A stretch of 64,000 nt of DNA from Rhodovibrionaceae bacterium. GTDB lineage: Bacteria; Pseudomonadota; Alphaproteobacteria; Kiloniellales; DSM-21159. The notes under the pieces were generated by a model. The model saw nothing but the letters and a program-made list of their open reading frames with translations, was not told where the DNA came from and ran no database searches. The DNA lies in assembly GCA_028279885.1 (NCBI GenBank), contig JANQMX010000106.1, positions 1 to 64,000 on the forward strand, given 5' to 3'. Each line of letters opens with the position of its first letter. Position 1 is the first letter of the stretch. Position numbers and translations under genes: made by a program. Of this stretch, positions 44,614 to 52,992 are shown piece by piece.

Positions 44614-45753
44614 TTGCCCCAGAACGCCCTTGCCCCAAGCGACCGAGACGGCTCGACCCCCGCCCAGGTCGACCAGCCCAGCGTCTGGCTCCTGCTGAGC
44701 GAGAAGCGCGGCGACAACGGGCAGGTCGAGGTCTTAGCCGAGGCACTCGGCTGGACCTGCGAACGCAAGTACTTCGCCATGCGCGCGCCCTATGTCTACG
44801 GCAAGCCGCGGGTCAAAGCCTCGCTCCACCACATCGACCCAGCCGAGTCCGACGAGCTGAAACCGCCCTGGCCTGACCTGATCATCACCGTCGGTCGCCG
44901 GCCGACCATGGTGGCGCTCTGGATCCGAGAGCAGTCCGGCGGCAGGACCAAGATCGTGGTGGTCGGCAAGCCCTCCGGCCGATTGCAGTGGTTCGATCTC
45001 ATCGTCTCCAGCCAGGAGAATGCGATTGCGCCCTATCCCAACGTCACCACCGTGACCTTGCCGCTGATGCGGGTCGACGAAGCCAAGATCGCCGAGCAAG
45101 GCGCGCTCTGGAAGGCGCGCTTGGAGGCGCTGCCCCGGCCGCTGATCGGCGTGCTGGTCGGCGGGCCGACCCGACCCTTTGTCTACAAGGACAAGATGAT
45201 CGAGCGGCTGCTGCAGGTCTGCCGCAACATCGTCGAGAAAAAGGGCGGCACCCCCTATGTCACCACCAGTCGGCGCACGCCCAAGCGCGTCGCCGAGGCG
45301 CTGGAAGCCGGGCTGCCGCCGGAAGCCAAGCTCTTCACCTGGTCGCCCGAGGCGAGCGACAATCCCTATCAGGGCCTGCTTGCCACAGCAGACGGCTTCG
45401 TCGTCACCGCCGACAGCATCTCCATGGCTGTGGAGGTAGCGCAGCTCGGGAAGCCGCTGGCCATCCTGCCGGTGACTTTGGGGGCAATCGGCACCATCGA
45501 TCAGTATCGCCGCAACTTCATTCGCTGGGTTTGCGCACCTGGTGGGAGCGGCTTACGGCATCTGTTCGCGAGGGCGCTCTATCGGGCCCACCTGATCAAC
45601 CCGACGCGCAACTTCGACGCCTTCTATCAGCTGCTTTTCGATCGCGGCCTGGCGGTGCCGGCGGGGCAACCCTTCGCCGATAAGCCGGGCGCGCTTCCGG
45701 ATGACGTCCCCGCCGCGGTCGCGCGCATCAAGGCCCTGATGGAGTCAGGTTAG
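44614..45753 (+). CDS. ELM1-like (mitochondrial fission ELM1 / DUF1022) protein
   Basis: A 379-residue protein of the ELM1 family, known in plants for mitochondrial fission and in bacteria as a GT-B-like protein of unknown biochemistry. Typical text is VWLLLSEKRGDNGQVEVLAEALGW, PWPDLIITVGRRPTMVALWI, VVGKPSGRLQWFDLIV, LPLMRVDE, VLVGGPTRPF, YVTTSRRTPKRV and GLLATADGFVVTADSISMAVEVAQLGKP, the last being like a nucleotide-sugar site. TTG 44614 is chosen because it follows GGCGGGATAAGC and starts 2 bases after the preceding stop; the frame is open far upstream inside the sulfotransferase. A glycan role is inferred from context. Its end overlaps sulfotransferase 3 by 4 bases. Confidence 0.82.
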   Translation: MPQNALAPSDRDGSTPAQVDQPSVWLLLSEKRGDNGQVEVLAEALGWTCERKYFAMRAPYVYGKPRVKASLHHIDPAESDELKPPWPDLIITVGRRPTMVALWIREQSGGRTKIVVVGKPSGRLQWFDLIVSSQENAIAPYPNVTTVTLPLMRVDEAKIAEQGALWKARLEALPRPLIGVLVGGPTRPFVYKDKMIERLLQVCRNIVEKKGGTPYVTTSRRTPKRVAEALEAGLPPEAKLFTWSPEASDNPYQGLLATADGFVVTADSISMAVEVAQLGKPLAILPVTLGAIGTIDQYRRNFIRWVCAPGGSGLRHLFARALYRAHLINPTRNFDAFYQLLFDRGLAVPAGQPFADKPGALPDDVPAAVARIKALMESG

Positions 45754-46691
45754 CCGACGCTGCGGGCCGAAGCTTCGGGCTCGGCTTCAGGGAGATAGCC
45801 GAACAGCGGTCCGGGGCGCCGGGCCATCAGTTCGTCGATGGCGGCAAGCTGCGCGTCGTCGAAGTAGTCGCGGTAGCCGCCGACCTTCGCGCGGCGCACC
45901 TTGTAGGAGTCGGGATTGGCCTTGTTGCCGGGCAAGAGCCGCTGACCGTGCCCGCTGAACACCCGGTCCTGCTCCAGACGCTTCATGTTGTCGTAGGAGG
46001 CAAAGGCCACCGCCTCTTCGACGTGCGCCTCGGTGAAAGGCAAGCGGAAGAACTCGAGAACCCGCGACAGCTCCCGTCCCGGGTCGGCCCGCATGTCCTC
46101 ATAGCGCACCACGACGGACTCCTTCACCTTGGGCAGCTCCCGCTGCCACATCTCGAAGAAATCCAATACCACCGGGAGCCCGGCATCGGCCGACATGATG
46201 AAGTCGAAGAGCTCCACCTCCGTTCCGTGCGGCGGATAGCGGTTGAGCATTTTCTTTCGCGGCAGCATGCGGTATTTCCATTGGAAGTATTGCGACACGG
46301 CCACGTCGCGCGGGTCGCGCACCAAGAGAACGACCTTCTTGTCGTAGAAGTCCGCCTTGCTGTCCCAGTGCCCGGTGTAGTCGCGCAGATAGTTGCCGTG
46401 GGTGAAGAAGAGGCTCGGAAGCGTCGGGTCACGCCGCTTGAAGTTGTCGAACTCCAGCATGGTGTCTTTACCGGCACCGGCGAGCTGTTGGAAGACGCGG
46501 GAAAGCATCACCCTAAGCCAGGTCCGCCCGCTCTTGCCGAATGACATCAGGATATAGTCCGCCCGGCGGGCCTTGGAGAACTCTTCGCGGCCGCGCAGCC
46601 AGCGCTCGATCGACCTCTGCCGCGGCTTGGGCAGCCATAGGCAGGCACCGACCACCGCATAGCGGGCTGCAACGGAGAGATTATCAAGCAT
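45750..46691 (-). CDS. Carbohydrate-type sulfotransferase 3
   Basis: A 313-residue PAPS-dependent sulfotransferase on the opposite strand to the rest of the cluster. The PAPS loop is SFGKSGRTWLR (50-60), the 3'-phosphate site is VRDPRDVAVSQYFQWKYRM, and the C-terminal KVRRAKVGGYRDYF is kept. The loop is identical to that of sulfotransferase 1, and much of the middle is similar, so the two are close paralogues. ATG 46691 is used; GTG 46700 is possible. It converges with the ELM1-like gene with a 4-base overlap of stops. Upstream lies a 318-base non-coding region. Confidence 0.88.
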   Translation of the reverse strand: MLDNLSVAARYAVVGACLWLPKPRQRSIERWLRGREEFSKARRADYILMSFGKSGRTWLRVMLSRVFQQLAGAGKDTMLEFDNFKRRDPTLPSLFFTHGNYLRDYTGHWDSKADFYDKKVVLLVRDPRDVAVSQYFQWKYRMLPRKKMLNRYPPHGTEVELFDFIMSADAGLPVVLDFFEMWQRELPKVKESVVVRYEDMRADPGRELSRVLEFFRLPFTEAHVEEAVAFASYDNMKRLEQDRVFSGHGQRLLPGNKANPDSYKVRRAKVGGYRDYFDDAQLAAIDELMARRPGPLFGYLPEAEPEASARSVG

Positions 46692-47009
46692 GACGGACAC
46701 GTGATGCTGAACTGAGCAAAACGAAGGTGTTTGCAGGGATTGCGACGCTTATGTCATGCCATACGCTTAGCAGTGCGTAAACGCGTTCCTGCCAGCAATT
46801 GAACATGGCGCGGAGAACCATGCCTCGGCACTGGAAACGTCCTCCTGACGATGGATAGGAAATTCATGTGCAACTCACAATGAACTCATGTACAATTCAC
46901 GGAAAGAGCCGAAAGAGTTGTGTTATTTGCCAATACTAGAACGATGGGTTAGCGTGCCTTCCAGTTTCGGGGCGGGATTTCTCAACCAACCACATCTCTC
47001 AGCAAACTG
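46692..47009. other. Non-coding control region with direct repeats
   Basis: A 318-base region between a divergent sulfotransferase gene and an oxygenase gene, AT-rich relative to the window. It contains two imperfect direct repeats at 46864-46900 (separate entry). No open frame with ribosome site is seen. It is likely to hold promoters for both genes, but I could not assign boxes with confidence. Confidence 0.5.
46864..46900. repeat. Two 15-bp direct repeats, 22 bp apart
   Basis: TCATGTGCAACTCAC (46864-46878) and TCATGTACAATTCAC (46886-46900) differ at two positions and start 22 bases apart, about two helical turns, so both face the same side of DNA. They lie 110 bases before the 47010 oxygenase start. 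Candidate regulator-binding repeats. Confidence 0.5.
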
Positions 47010-47687
47010 ATGCAAGCTCTCAAAGCGATCGTAGTCGACTCGGACCTTCATTCCGCAGCCAGCGCCGCGAGCCTCAATCTCCGTGCCTTGGACGCTACGG
47101 CGCTGCAGTGCGACCCTTTCGACTTTATCGTCGTGCCCGACTTCGTGCGCCGAGATGCTTTGGACGCGATCATTCGTGACTATCCGGATATCAACGGCCC
47201 CGGCAACTTCAAGCTGGAGAAGCTGGACTACGGCCCAGCCTTTGCTGCACTGATCGCCGAGCTGGGACAGCCGGCGGTTCGGAACCAGATCGCTGCAAAG
47301 TTCGACGTCGACCTGAGCGACTGCCGGCACAGCGTCACCGTGCGGCGCTATAGCGACCAGACCGACGGCCGCATCCACGTCGATCATCCCAGTAAGATCA
47401 TCACCATGCTGGTCTACATCAACGAGTCCTGGGATTCGGGCGAAGGCCGGCTGCGCTTGCTGCGCAACGACAGGGACATTGAGGATTACGTGGCCGAGGT
47501 ACCACCGAACGCCGGGACGATGATCGCCTTTCGCCGCAGCGATACCTCCTTCCACGGCTACAAGCCCTTCGTCGGCGAGCGCCGCATGATCCAGATGGCC
47601 TGGGTGCGGGAAAACACGTTGACGCGCTACGAGCGAAGCTTGAGCCGCCTGTCGAAGCCGTTGCGCCGCCTGCTCAACATGAGCTGA
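47010..47687 (+). CDS. 2-Oxoglutarate/Fe(II) oxygenase
   Basis: A 225-residue oxygenase of the 2OG-Fe(II) superfamily (prolyl-4-hydroxylase-like fold). Iron ligands are His123 and Asp125 (RIHVDHP) and His182 (SFHGYKPF), with Arg191 (GERRMIQ) the 2-oxoglutarate anchor. MLVYINESWDSGEGRLRLL before it is the jelly-roll core. Family members hydroxylate peptides, sugars or small metabolites; this one resembles those sometimes found beside polysaccharide genes. ATG 47010 lacks a strong ribosome site. It converges with the second oxygenase gene, 31 bases away, and lies next to the sulfotransferase cluster. Confidence 0.85.
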   Translation: MQALKAIVVDSDLHSAASAASLNLRALDATALQCDPFDFIVVPDFVRRDALDAIIRDYPDINGPGNFKLEKLDYGPAFAALIAELGQPAVRNQIAAKFDVDLSDCRHSVTVRRYSDQTDGRIHVDHPSKIITMLVYINESWDSGEGRLRLLRNDRDIEDYVAEVPPNAGTMIAFRRSDTSFHGYKPFVGERRMIQMAWVRENTLTRYERSLSRLSKPLRRLLNMS

Positions 47688-47718
47688 GCCCTCGCGGGCC
47701 TTTTCTCGCGATCCCTGC

Positions 47719-48282
47719 TCAGCGCAGGTGATTGCCGCCAATCCAACCGACCAGCGACATGCGGGTGCCGCGCAAGACCGGCTGCACCCGGTGCAGCAGG
47801 TATGAGGGGAAGATACACATGCAGCCGCGAGCGCGCGGAAGCTCAATCTCCTTGTGGCCGCTCAGGATCTCGACGGCGCCGCCTTCGTAATCGCCCTCAT
47901 CCGTGAGCTGCACGATCAGGCTGAGCTTGCGGATGCTGTTGCGGCCATTGCCGAAATCGATGTGCCAGCCATAGAAGTCGCCTTCGCCGTAGCGGGTGAT
48001 CTGCAGCGGCTCGGTGAAGCCCGCCAGCTCCATGCGAAAGTGCTTGGCGTTGACCGCCTGCACCTGTTGCGCCAGCTTTTCGAACAGCCAGGCATTCTCC
48101 GCGTCTGGCTTGAGCCACTGGATGCGGCTCGAGCGGACGTTCGCATCGCGGGCTCCGGCCGCGCCGGCATCCTGGAAGTCAGTTCCGAGGGCAAGAATGC
48201 GTCGGCATTCCTCTGCATCGAAAACGCCGTCGAATGCGGCGACCGGCAACCATTCCTGCAGTGTTTGAAGCTGGCGTTGCAT
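47719..48282 (-). CDS. 2-Oxoglutarate/Fe(II) oxygenase (PKHD-type)
   Basis: A 187-residue oxygenase with a short N-terminus (FDGVFDAEECRRILAL) and the iron triad His107, Asp109 (GWHIDFG) and His164 (YLLHRVQPV), with Arg174 (RGTRMSLVGW) as the 2-oxoglutarate anchor. This is the PiuC/PKHD-hydroxylase style, with EGGAVEILSG. The substrate is unknown. It is unrelated at close range to the neighbour at 47010 beyond the shared fold. The start at ATG 48282 has weak ribosome-site evidence. Confidence 0.85.
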   Translation of the reverse strand: MQRQLQTLQEWLPVAAFDGVFDAEECRRILALGTDFQDAGAAGARDANVRSSRIQWLKPDAENAWLFEKLAQQVQAVNAKHFRMELAGFTEPLQITRYGEGDFYGWHIDFGNGRNSIRKLSLIVQLTDEGDYEGGAVEILSGHKEIELPRARGCMCIFPSYLLHRVQPVLRGTRMSLVGWIGGNHLR

Positions 48283-48579
48283 GACCTGCGGCCCTCACTC
48301 TGCCCCGTTTCGCCTCTAGAAGAGCGCTCATCCAGCGACATGCGCCGTCGGGAGACGAGCCACAAGAGGATAGATGCGTCCGCAGAGTCGATGGTAAGCA
48401 CGGCGGCCTGCTCGGAGGAATAGCGCCGCCGCGCCAGCTGACCACGGACCGGGTCTGCTACGCGCGTAGACTTAAAAGCGATCTAGCACAGTGCGGCTGC
48501 AAAGCTGCAAACTCATCCAGATCCACCTCGCAAGCACGTCATGCTTGCGACAGCACATCGTACCGATCCCGCAACCTCG
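48283..48579. other. Intergenic region with a 9-bp hairpin
   Basis: About 300 bases between the PKHD-type oxygenase and the minus-strand four-gene module. A 9-bp hairpin, TCGCAAGCA / TGCTTGCGA with loop CGTCA, sits at 48528-48550, just past the last module gene's stop at 48580, so it may terminate the module, though it has no T-tract. No gene is seen. Confidence 0.4.
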
Positions 48580-49878
48580 TCAGACATCTGTCCGGTCGGC
48601 CAGCTTTTGCGCCCTGTCGGCCGCAGCCTGCGCAAGAACGGACTGCTGCTTAAGGGTCTTTAACGCCTTGGCAATCTGCTCGCGATAGACGGCGGCCTGC
48701 TCCCTGGTGGTGGCCTTAGCGCCGAGTTTCGTCAACGCCTCTTCGATCTCCTTGACGAGCCCGCGGGCCTGGGACTCCGACTGGTGCGCCTCCGCATAGG
48801 CCTTTCTGGCGCCCTCGGCGTCGGTAGCAGCAAGCTCTATGGCCATGCTGTCACCGCCACTCTCTTTAGCCTTATCATAGGCTGTCTTTGCCTTGTCTGC
48901 GGCGTTCTTGGCGCGCTGCACATCGGTGCTTACTGCACCCATAAGCGCGCGCGCTTCTTCGAGTTTGGCGGGGTCCTTGCCGGCTTCGACGTCAGCGCCA
49001 GTATCCCCAGCGCCCTTCTGATCGCTGGCTTCCGTAGATCGGCTGCCAAAGTAAAAGCCGACCACAGCGGCAAGGGCGGTCGACAGGACGGTTATAACCT
49101 GCTTGATGAGGTCGAGCCTGGCCTGGTTGTTGCTGCGGTCGGCTAAGTGGAGCGTGCGAACCTCGACTTCGACCGGTTTTCCCTCCTCATCTTTGACCAG
49201 GTTTCCCTGCTCATCCCTGACCGGTTGCTTTTCCACGGTCCAGAAGACCACGATCTCCGGACCGAGGGCCTCTTGAATTTCTTCCAAGTCGGCTTCTGCG
49301 CCTGGAGGCAACTCATGGGGCGTAAGCTCCAGCGTCGGCTGAATGCTGGCCCGATCTATCCAATAGATGCTGCCCATCAGAAAGGCGACGAGGAGGCCCA
49401 AGGCGATAACGGCGCGCACCGTGCCCCGCGGCAGCCCAAAGGCATAGCGAACGTCGAGTGCGTCGAGACCGCGAAAGGCGACAGCGATACCGAATAACAG
49501 AATGGCGAAGCCGGCAATGCCAAGAAAGGCAAGCGCGATCATCGTCGTCGTCGTGAGCGTGTTTCCCGTAAGCAACGACACCAGGTAGGCAAGCGCTGCG
49601 AGATAGACCAGGACGAGAAGGACGGCAGCCAAGAGGCCCGACTCCTTGCTCCCGTTCACTGCGGCGGCGCTGGACAGGAGAGAAAGGTCGGTCGGTCGGT
49701 CGCGCAACTTGCCGATAACGGCAGTGGCAGCGGCAAGACCGACTAGGCCGAGAGCGACTGAGGCCGCTCCGTCTGGCCACCACTCAAATGCATCATCGAG
49801 GGCCGGCCAACCCAGGTAAACGGCGACTGGAAGGCAGACTATGGCAACTAGGAGCGGGTGCAGGGGATTCGCAATCAT
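48580..49878 (-). CDS. Membrane protein with coiled-coil tail, unknown family
   Basis: A 432-residue protein with several N-terminal helices (PLLVAIVCLPVAVYLGW, ASVALGLVGLAAATAV, LLAAVLLVLVYLAALAYLV, MIALAFLGIAGFAILLFGIAV, AVIALGLLVAFLMGSIYW). A periplasmic or loop section follows (about 175-245), then another helix, ITVLSTALAAVVGFYFG, and a long charged, Ala-rich helical tail (about 290-432; coiled-coil-like KAKTAYDKAKES). The GFYFGSR end resembles membrane effectors in some uncharacterised bacterial systems. Function unknown. Last gene of the minus-strand run that starts at 52678; the gap to the preceding gene is 62 bases. Confidence 0.75.
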   Translation of the reverse strand: MIANPLHPLLVAIVCLPVAVYLGWPALDDAFEWWPDGAASVALGLVGLAAATAVIGKLRDRPTDLSLLSSAAAVNGSKESGLLAAVLLVLVYLAALAYLVSLLTGNTLTTTTMIALAFLGIAGFAILLFGIAVAFRGLDALDVRYAFGLPRGTVRAVIALGLLVAFLMGSIYWIDRASIQPTLELTPHELPPGAEADLEEIQEALGPEIVVFWTVEKQPVRDEQGNLVKDEEGKPVEVEVRTLHLADRSNNQARLDLIKQVITVLSTALAAVVGFYFGSRSTEASDQKGAGDTGADVEAGKDPAKLEEARALMGAVSTDVQRAKNAADKAKTAYDKAKESGGDSMAIELAATDAEGARKAYAEAHQSESQARGLVKEIEEALTKLGAKATTREQAAVYREQIAKALKTLKQQSVLAQAAADRAQKLADRTDV

Positions 49879-49940
49879 CGCATCACCATGATCTCGTAAC
49901 CCAAGGGCTCTTCAAATTGACCCATTTCTTCATCCAGCTC

Positions 49941-50315
49941 TCAGGCGGCCAGCTCGCGGGCCAGAGCGATCACGTCGGTGCCCAGCTTGATCGCACCCTC
50001 GGCGCTAAGCGCTGCGGCGGTCTCGTGATCGACGCGCTGCACCAACGCCGAAACGCGGGCGACGGCCTCAGGCGGCGGCAAGGCTGCGGCCTCGCGTTCG
50101 CGCTTGATCAGAGTGATCCTTTCCTCGACGACCGCTTTTCGGCCAGCGATGTCGAGCAACTGCCGTTCGAGATCACGTTGCTGATCCGTGGTCGGATTGG
50201 CGCCAAGAGCCAAACGTGCCTGTGTCGCCATGCGGTCGAGCATGTCGCTGGCAGCCAGCAAGGCTTTATAGGCCGCGATGGCTTGCTGTTGCTTTTCGGT
50301 CAGCTGATCGCTCAT
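49941..50315 (-). CDS. Small soluble helical protein, unknown family
   Basis: A 124-residue protein without signal peptide or membrane segment. It looks fully helical with coiled-coil potential (LTEKQQQAIAAYKALLAASDMLDRMATQARLALG, QQRDLERQLLDIAGRKAVVEERITLIKRERE) and a C-terminal Ala-rich helix. ATG 50315 or the adjacent GTG 50318 may be the start; both have GGAG upstream. It lies 57 bases after the lipoprotein gene and before the membrane protein gene, so a cytoplasmic partner of the module is suggested. No family recognised. Confidence 0.65.
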   Translation of the reverse strand: MSDQLTEKQQQAIAAYKALLAASDMLDRMATQARLALGANPTTDQQRDLERQLLDIAGRKAVVEERITLIKREREAAALPPPEAVARVSALVQRVDHETAAALSAEGAIKLGTDVIALARELAA

Positions 50316-50372
50316 CACTTTTCACTCCAAGTAAAGCCACTCAGAGCCCACGACAGTCCGATGCGGGGACCG

Positions 50373-50993
50373 TCAAGGGCTCGTCGCCCCGCTCGAAGGC
50401 TGTGGCAGCGTCGCCTCCGCCGCCTCGATGTTGTCCGCCGCGCTTTCTGCGCCATCAGCAGCCTGATTGGCGGCCTCTTCACTGGCCTGGAGGAGGGCGA
50501 AGACCTCCTGGAAGTAGCTCTTGAGGAACGCGGCGCGGGCGACACTTCCCTCTGCTCTGGCCAGTTGATTCAAGGTCTTGGCGATGGCGGCGAGGGCCTT
50601 TGCCTTATCATTGATCTCCTGCTGCCCCTCCAGGAGCTTCTGACGCCGCTCGGCAACGCTGCCGCCCTCGACGGCCGCTGCGCGCTCGGCCTCGACCAGC
50701 CATTTCTGGATCTCGTTCAAGAGGTTGACGGCGTCCCCGTCCCCCGACTTCTTGGTTATGGCGATATCGAACGCAAGGGCAGCCTTGCTCTCGCTCACGG
50801 CCCGATCGTACTGCGCCAGGGTGTTGGCGCGCTTCAGCGACGTGCTCCTTTCGCTCGCAGCGACCTGGCTCAGCGTCGCGGAGAGCTGCGCCGTGTTCAC
50901 AGCCGTCTCTTCGGCGAGCTGGCGCGCCGCCTGCTGCGACTCGCAGGCTGCGAGCAAAAGCGCCATAAGGGAGAGGGCTGCAATCCGGGGCAT
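50373..50993 (-). CDS. Small lipoprotein, unknown family
   Basis: A 206-residue protein with a lipoprotein signal: RIAALSLMALLLAAC, lipobox LLAAC with Cys17. The mature part is helical and Ala/Glu/Gln-rich (ERSTSLKRANTLAQYDRAVSESKAAL, EINDKAKALAAIAKTLNQLARAEG), likely coiled-coil, ending in a short Pro/Ser tail. ATG 50993 overlaps the stop of the preceding gene as TGATG, so the pair is translationally coupled; the TTG at 50996 is a poorer start. No enzymatic motif. It is likely to be attached to a membrane facing the periplasm. Confidence 0.72.
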   Translation of the reverse strand: MPRIAALSLMALLLAACESQQAARQLAEETAVNTAQLSATLSQVAASERSTSLKRANTLAQYDRAVSESKAALAFDIAITKKSGDGDAVNLLNEIQKWLVEAERAAAVEGGSVAERRQKLLEGQQEINDKAKALAAIAKTLNQLARAEGSVARAAFLKSYFQEVFALLQASEEAANQAADGAESAADNIEAAEATLPQPSSGATSP

Positions 50994-52678
50994 CAATTGG
51001 AAACTCCTATACTAACGGCGATGCCGAGCAGCCCGAGCAACTGTGCCAAGGCGCTTGCAATCGTGTCGGGCTTGATGCCGGCGGCGTGATAATCGGCCAG
51101 CGTATCGACGGGAACCGCCACAAGGTTGTTCCAGGCAGCAATGGCGGCGCGGTTGCTGGCGATGATGCGCCTGTGACCGAGATCGATAATCTGGAAGTCG
51201 GCTTTGCGCAGAGCGGCTTGCGTATCCAACGCGCGCGAATAGGCAAGAAAAGCGGCCAGCAACTGCCGCTTGGCGAGCGGCTCATTCTGCCGTTTGTAGT
51301 TTGTCCGCCACGACGCCGCGAGCACGCAGTCAGTGATGGTAAGCTGCGCATCGTCCGGCCCGATCTTACAGGTGAACCCCTCATTCTCGAAGTTCATGAT
51401 TGCGCAGTTCGGCCCCTGGTGGTCTTCGCTGGCCTTCTCTGTGGCGTAGTTGCACAGGCGATACTGGACCTCGCGGAACTGCCTGGCCTGCTCCTGCAGA
51501 AGGGCGATCTTTCGGTCATGCAGGCTGAGTTCCTCCTGCCACAGGTTCGAGATCTCGAGCGCCCGGGTATAGAGGATCTGCTGGTGATTGAGCTCCAGCA
51601 CCAAGTGGCTCGTCGGCAGCGCTTGGCCTGCCGCGATCAAGGCCGCGGCATCCTCGGCAAGCGAGGGCAGTTCCGCCGCCGCCAGAGAAGCCTTGGCGAG
51701 GGCTTCGTTGTTGGCGACCGTATCCTTGTCGACCTGGCCGCTGGAAACCGCGGCAAGAATCACGGCGAGGTTCTTGATGTTTTCGAGCGGAAAGTCCTCA
51801 TCGCCGATCTTAGCCGCTAGGTCCGCAACCTCGCCGGCGGCCTTGCTGACCTCCCCCACCTTGTCCCTAACGCCCGTTAGGTCGAGCTTGCCGTCCTCAG
51901 CCTTTGCTTGAGCGTCCTTCAACGCCGCAAGGGCGGTGTTCAGTTTTTGCCGAGCGTCACCAAGTCTTTCTCTTGCCTCCGCGCGAGACGCAATTGCGTC
52001 CGCACGCGCCTGCTTCGCACGGCTGATGGCGCTATCCGACACCAGGTTGTCTGGCACAGCCGCTTTCAGAGTGGCGAGCGTGGCGCAGGACTTGCGGTAA
52101 GTTTCGAAATCAGCCGCTAAAAACTCGACGGCGAACCGATCGAGTCTAGTCGTCTCAGGACGCTCCGACTGCTTGGTGATCCCCTCGCACAGCGGACCGA
52201 CCAGAAGTCGCCCGACGGCCGGGTCCTTACTGTAGTCCTTCAAGCGGTCGCGATTCTTGGCAGCAGTCTGCGTCTCTCCGTCGACAAGACCCTCGGCCTC
52301 CAGACGCTCATACAAGCTTGCGGTACTCTCGAACCCCAGCTCTGCCTGTTCGCTCCAGCGCGATTCCAGCCAGCTCGCCATGGAGCGGTTGCTTTCGGCA
52401 ATGTCGAGCAGGGCGCGTTCCTTGCGCACCTCGGCTTCCATGCCGGCGATGCGTTCGGCTTCTTCAAGATACTCCTGGGAGTTCTCCAGGGCCGCGTCCA
52501 CCGCCTCCGTGACCTTGGCCTCAGCGAGTTGTTCCTTCGCCGACGTGGCGGTCGCCTCCTTCGAGGCGTCGTATAGCCGAAGGCCGGAGCACGCGGAGAG
52601 CCCGAATAGCAGTGCGAGAGCGACTACCGGATATGGCCCATCGCGCAGAGATCTGAAGATATTGGTTTGCTTGCCCAC
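50993..52678 (-). CDS. Large lipoprotein-like helical protein, unknown family
   Basis: A 561-residue protein. The N-terminus has a hydrophobic stretch VVALALLFGLSACSG with lipobox-like LSAC (Cys30). A long helical, Ala/Glu/Lys-rich body follows (ARADAIASRAEARERLGDARQKLNTALAALKDAQAKAE), likely coiled coil. A Cys-bearing middle section (YRLCNYAT, PNCAIMN, GFTCKIG, DCVLAA) and a hydrophobic C-terminus, SALAQLLGLLGIAVSIGVSN, complete it. Membrane anchors at both ends would be unusual. GTG 52678 follows GGGGGGCAGAC. It is first of four genes. A control region with an inverted repeat lies upstream. Function unknown. Confidence 0.72.
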   Translation of the reverse strand: MGKQTNIFRSLRDGPYPVVALALLFGLSACSGLRLYDASKEATATSAKEQLAEAKVTEAVDAALENSQEYLEEAERIAGMEAEVRKERALLDIAESNRSMASWLESRWSEQAELGFESTASLYERLEAEGLVDGETQTAAKNRDRLKDYSKDPAVGRLLVGPLCEGITKQSERPETTRLDRFAVEFLAADFETYRKSCATLATLKAAVPDNLVSDSAISRAKQARADAIASRAEARERLGDARQKLNTALAALKDAQAKAEDGKLDLTGVRDKVGEVSKAAGEVADLAAKIGDEDFPLENIKNLAVILAAVSSGQVDKDTVANNEALAKASLAAAELPSLAEDAAALIAAGQALPTSHLVLELNHQQILYTRALEISNLWQEELSLHDRKIALLQEQARQFREVQYRLCNYATEKASEDHQGPNCAIMNFENEGFTCKIGPDDAQLTITDCVLAASWRTNYKRQNEPLAKRQLLAAFLAYSRALDTQAALRKADFQIIDLGHRRIIASNRAAIAAWNNLVAVPVDTLADYHAAGIKPDTIASALAQLLGLLGIAVSIGVSN

Positions 52679-52992
52679 GTCTGCCCCCCAGTCCGTAATG
52701 CAAGCTTAGTTTGTCTTTCAGCGCTAGCGTCTCGTCGAAGACACCACGCGTCTATTCTACTTTAGTATGAGAAACACAAGAGATCTTGTTGTAAGGTTGA
52801 CACACGTTACTGCCAACACCAGAAGCCCTTTTGAGGTTTGCTGGACAGATTCACGCAAGCAAGATCGCAGAGTAAGTCAGACTTACCTGATCCCCGGAGA
52901 CTCGATCGTCTGAAGTGAGGGACGGCTGACTAAGCTTTCGCTGTCCAATGAGGAGAACTCACATACAAGGACAGATGCAACCGCAGAGTGGA
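52679..52992. other. AT-rich control region upstream of the lipoprotein module
   Basis: About 314 bases between the first module gene and tRNA-Val. It includes the inverted repeat ACAAGA-GA-TCTTGT at 52776-52789. On the minus strand, CATACT (52769-52764) is a possible -10. No gene is seen. The clear fall in GC here and across the module may mark acquired DNA, but this was not measured. Confidence 0.4.
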
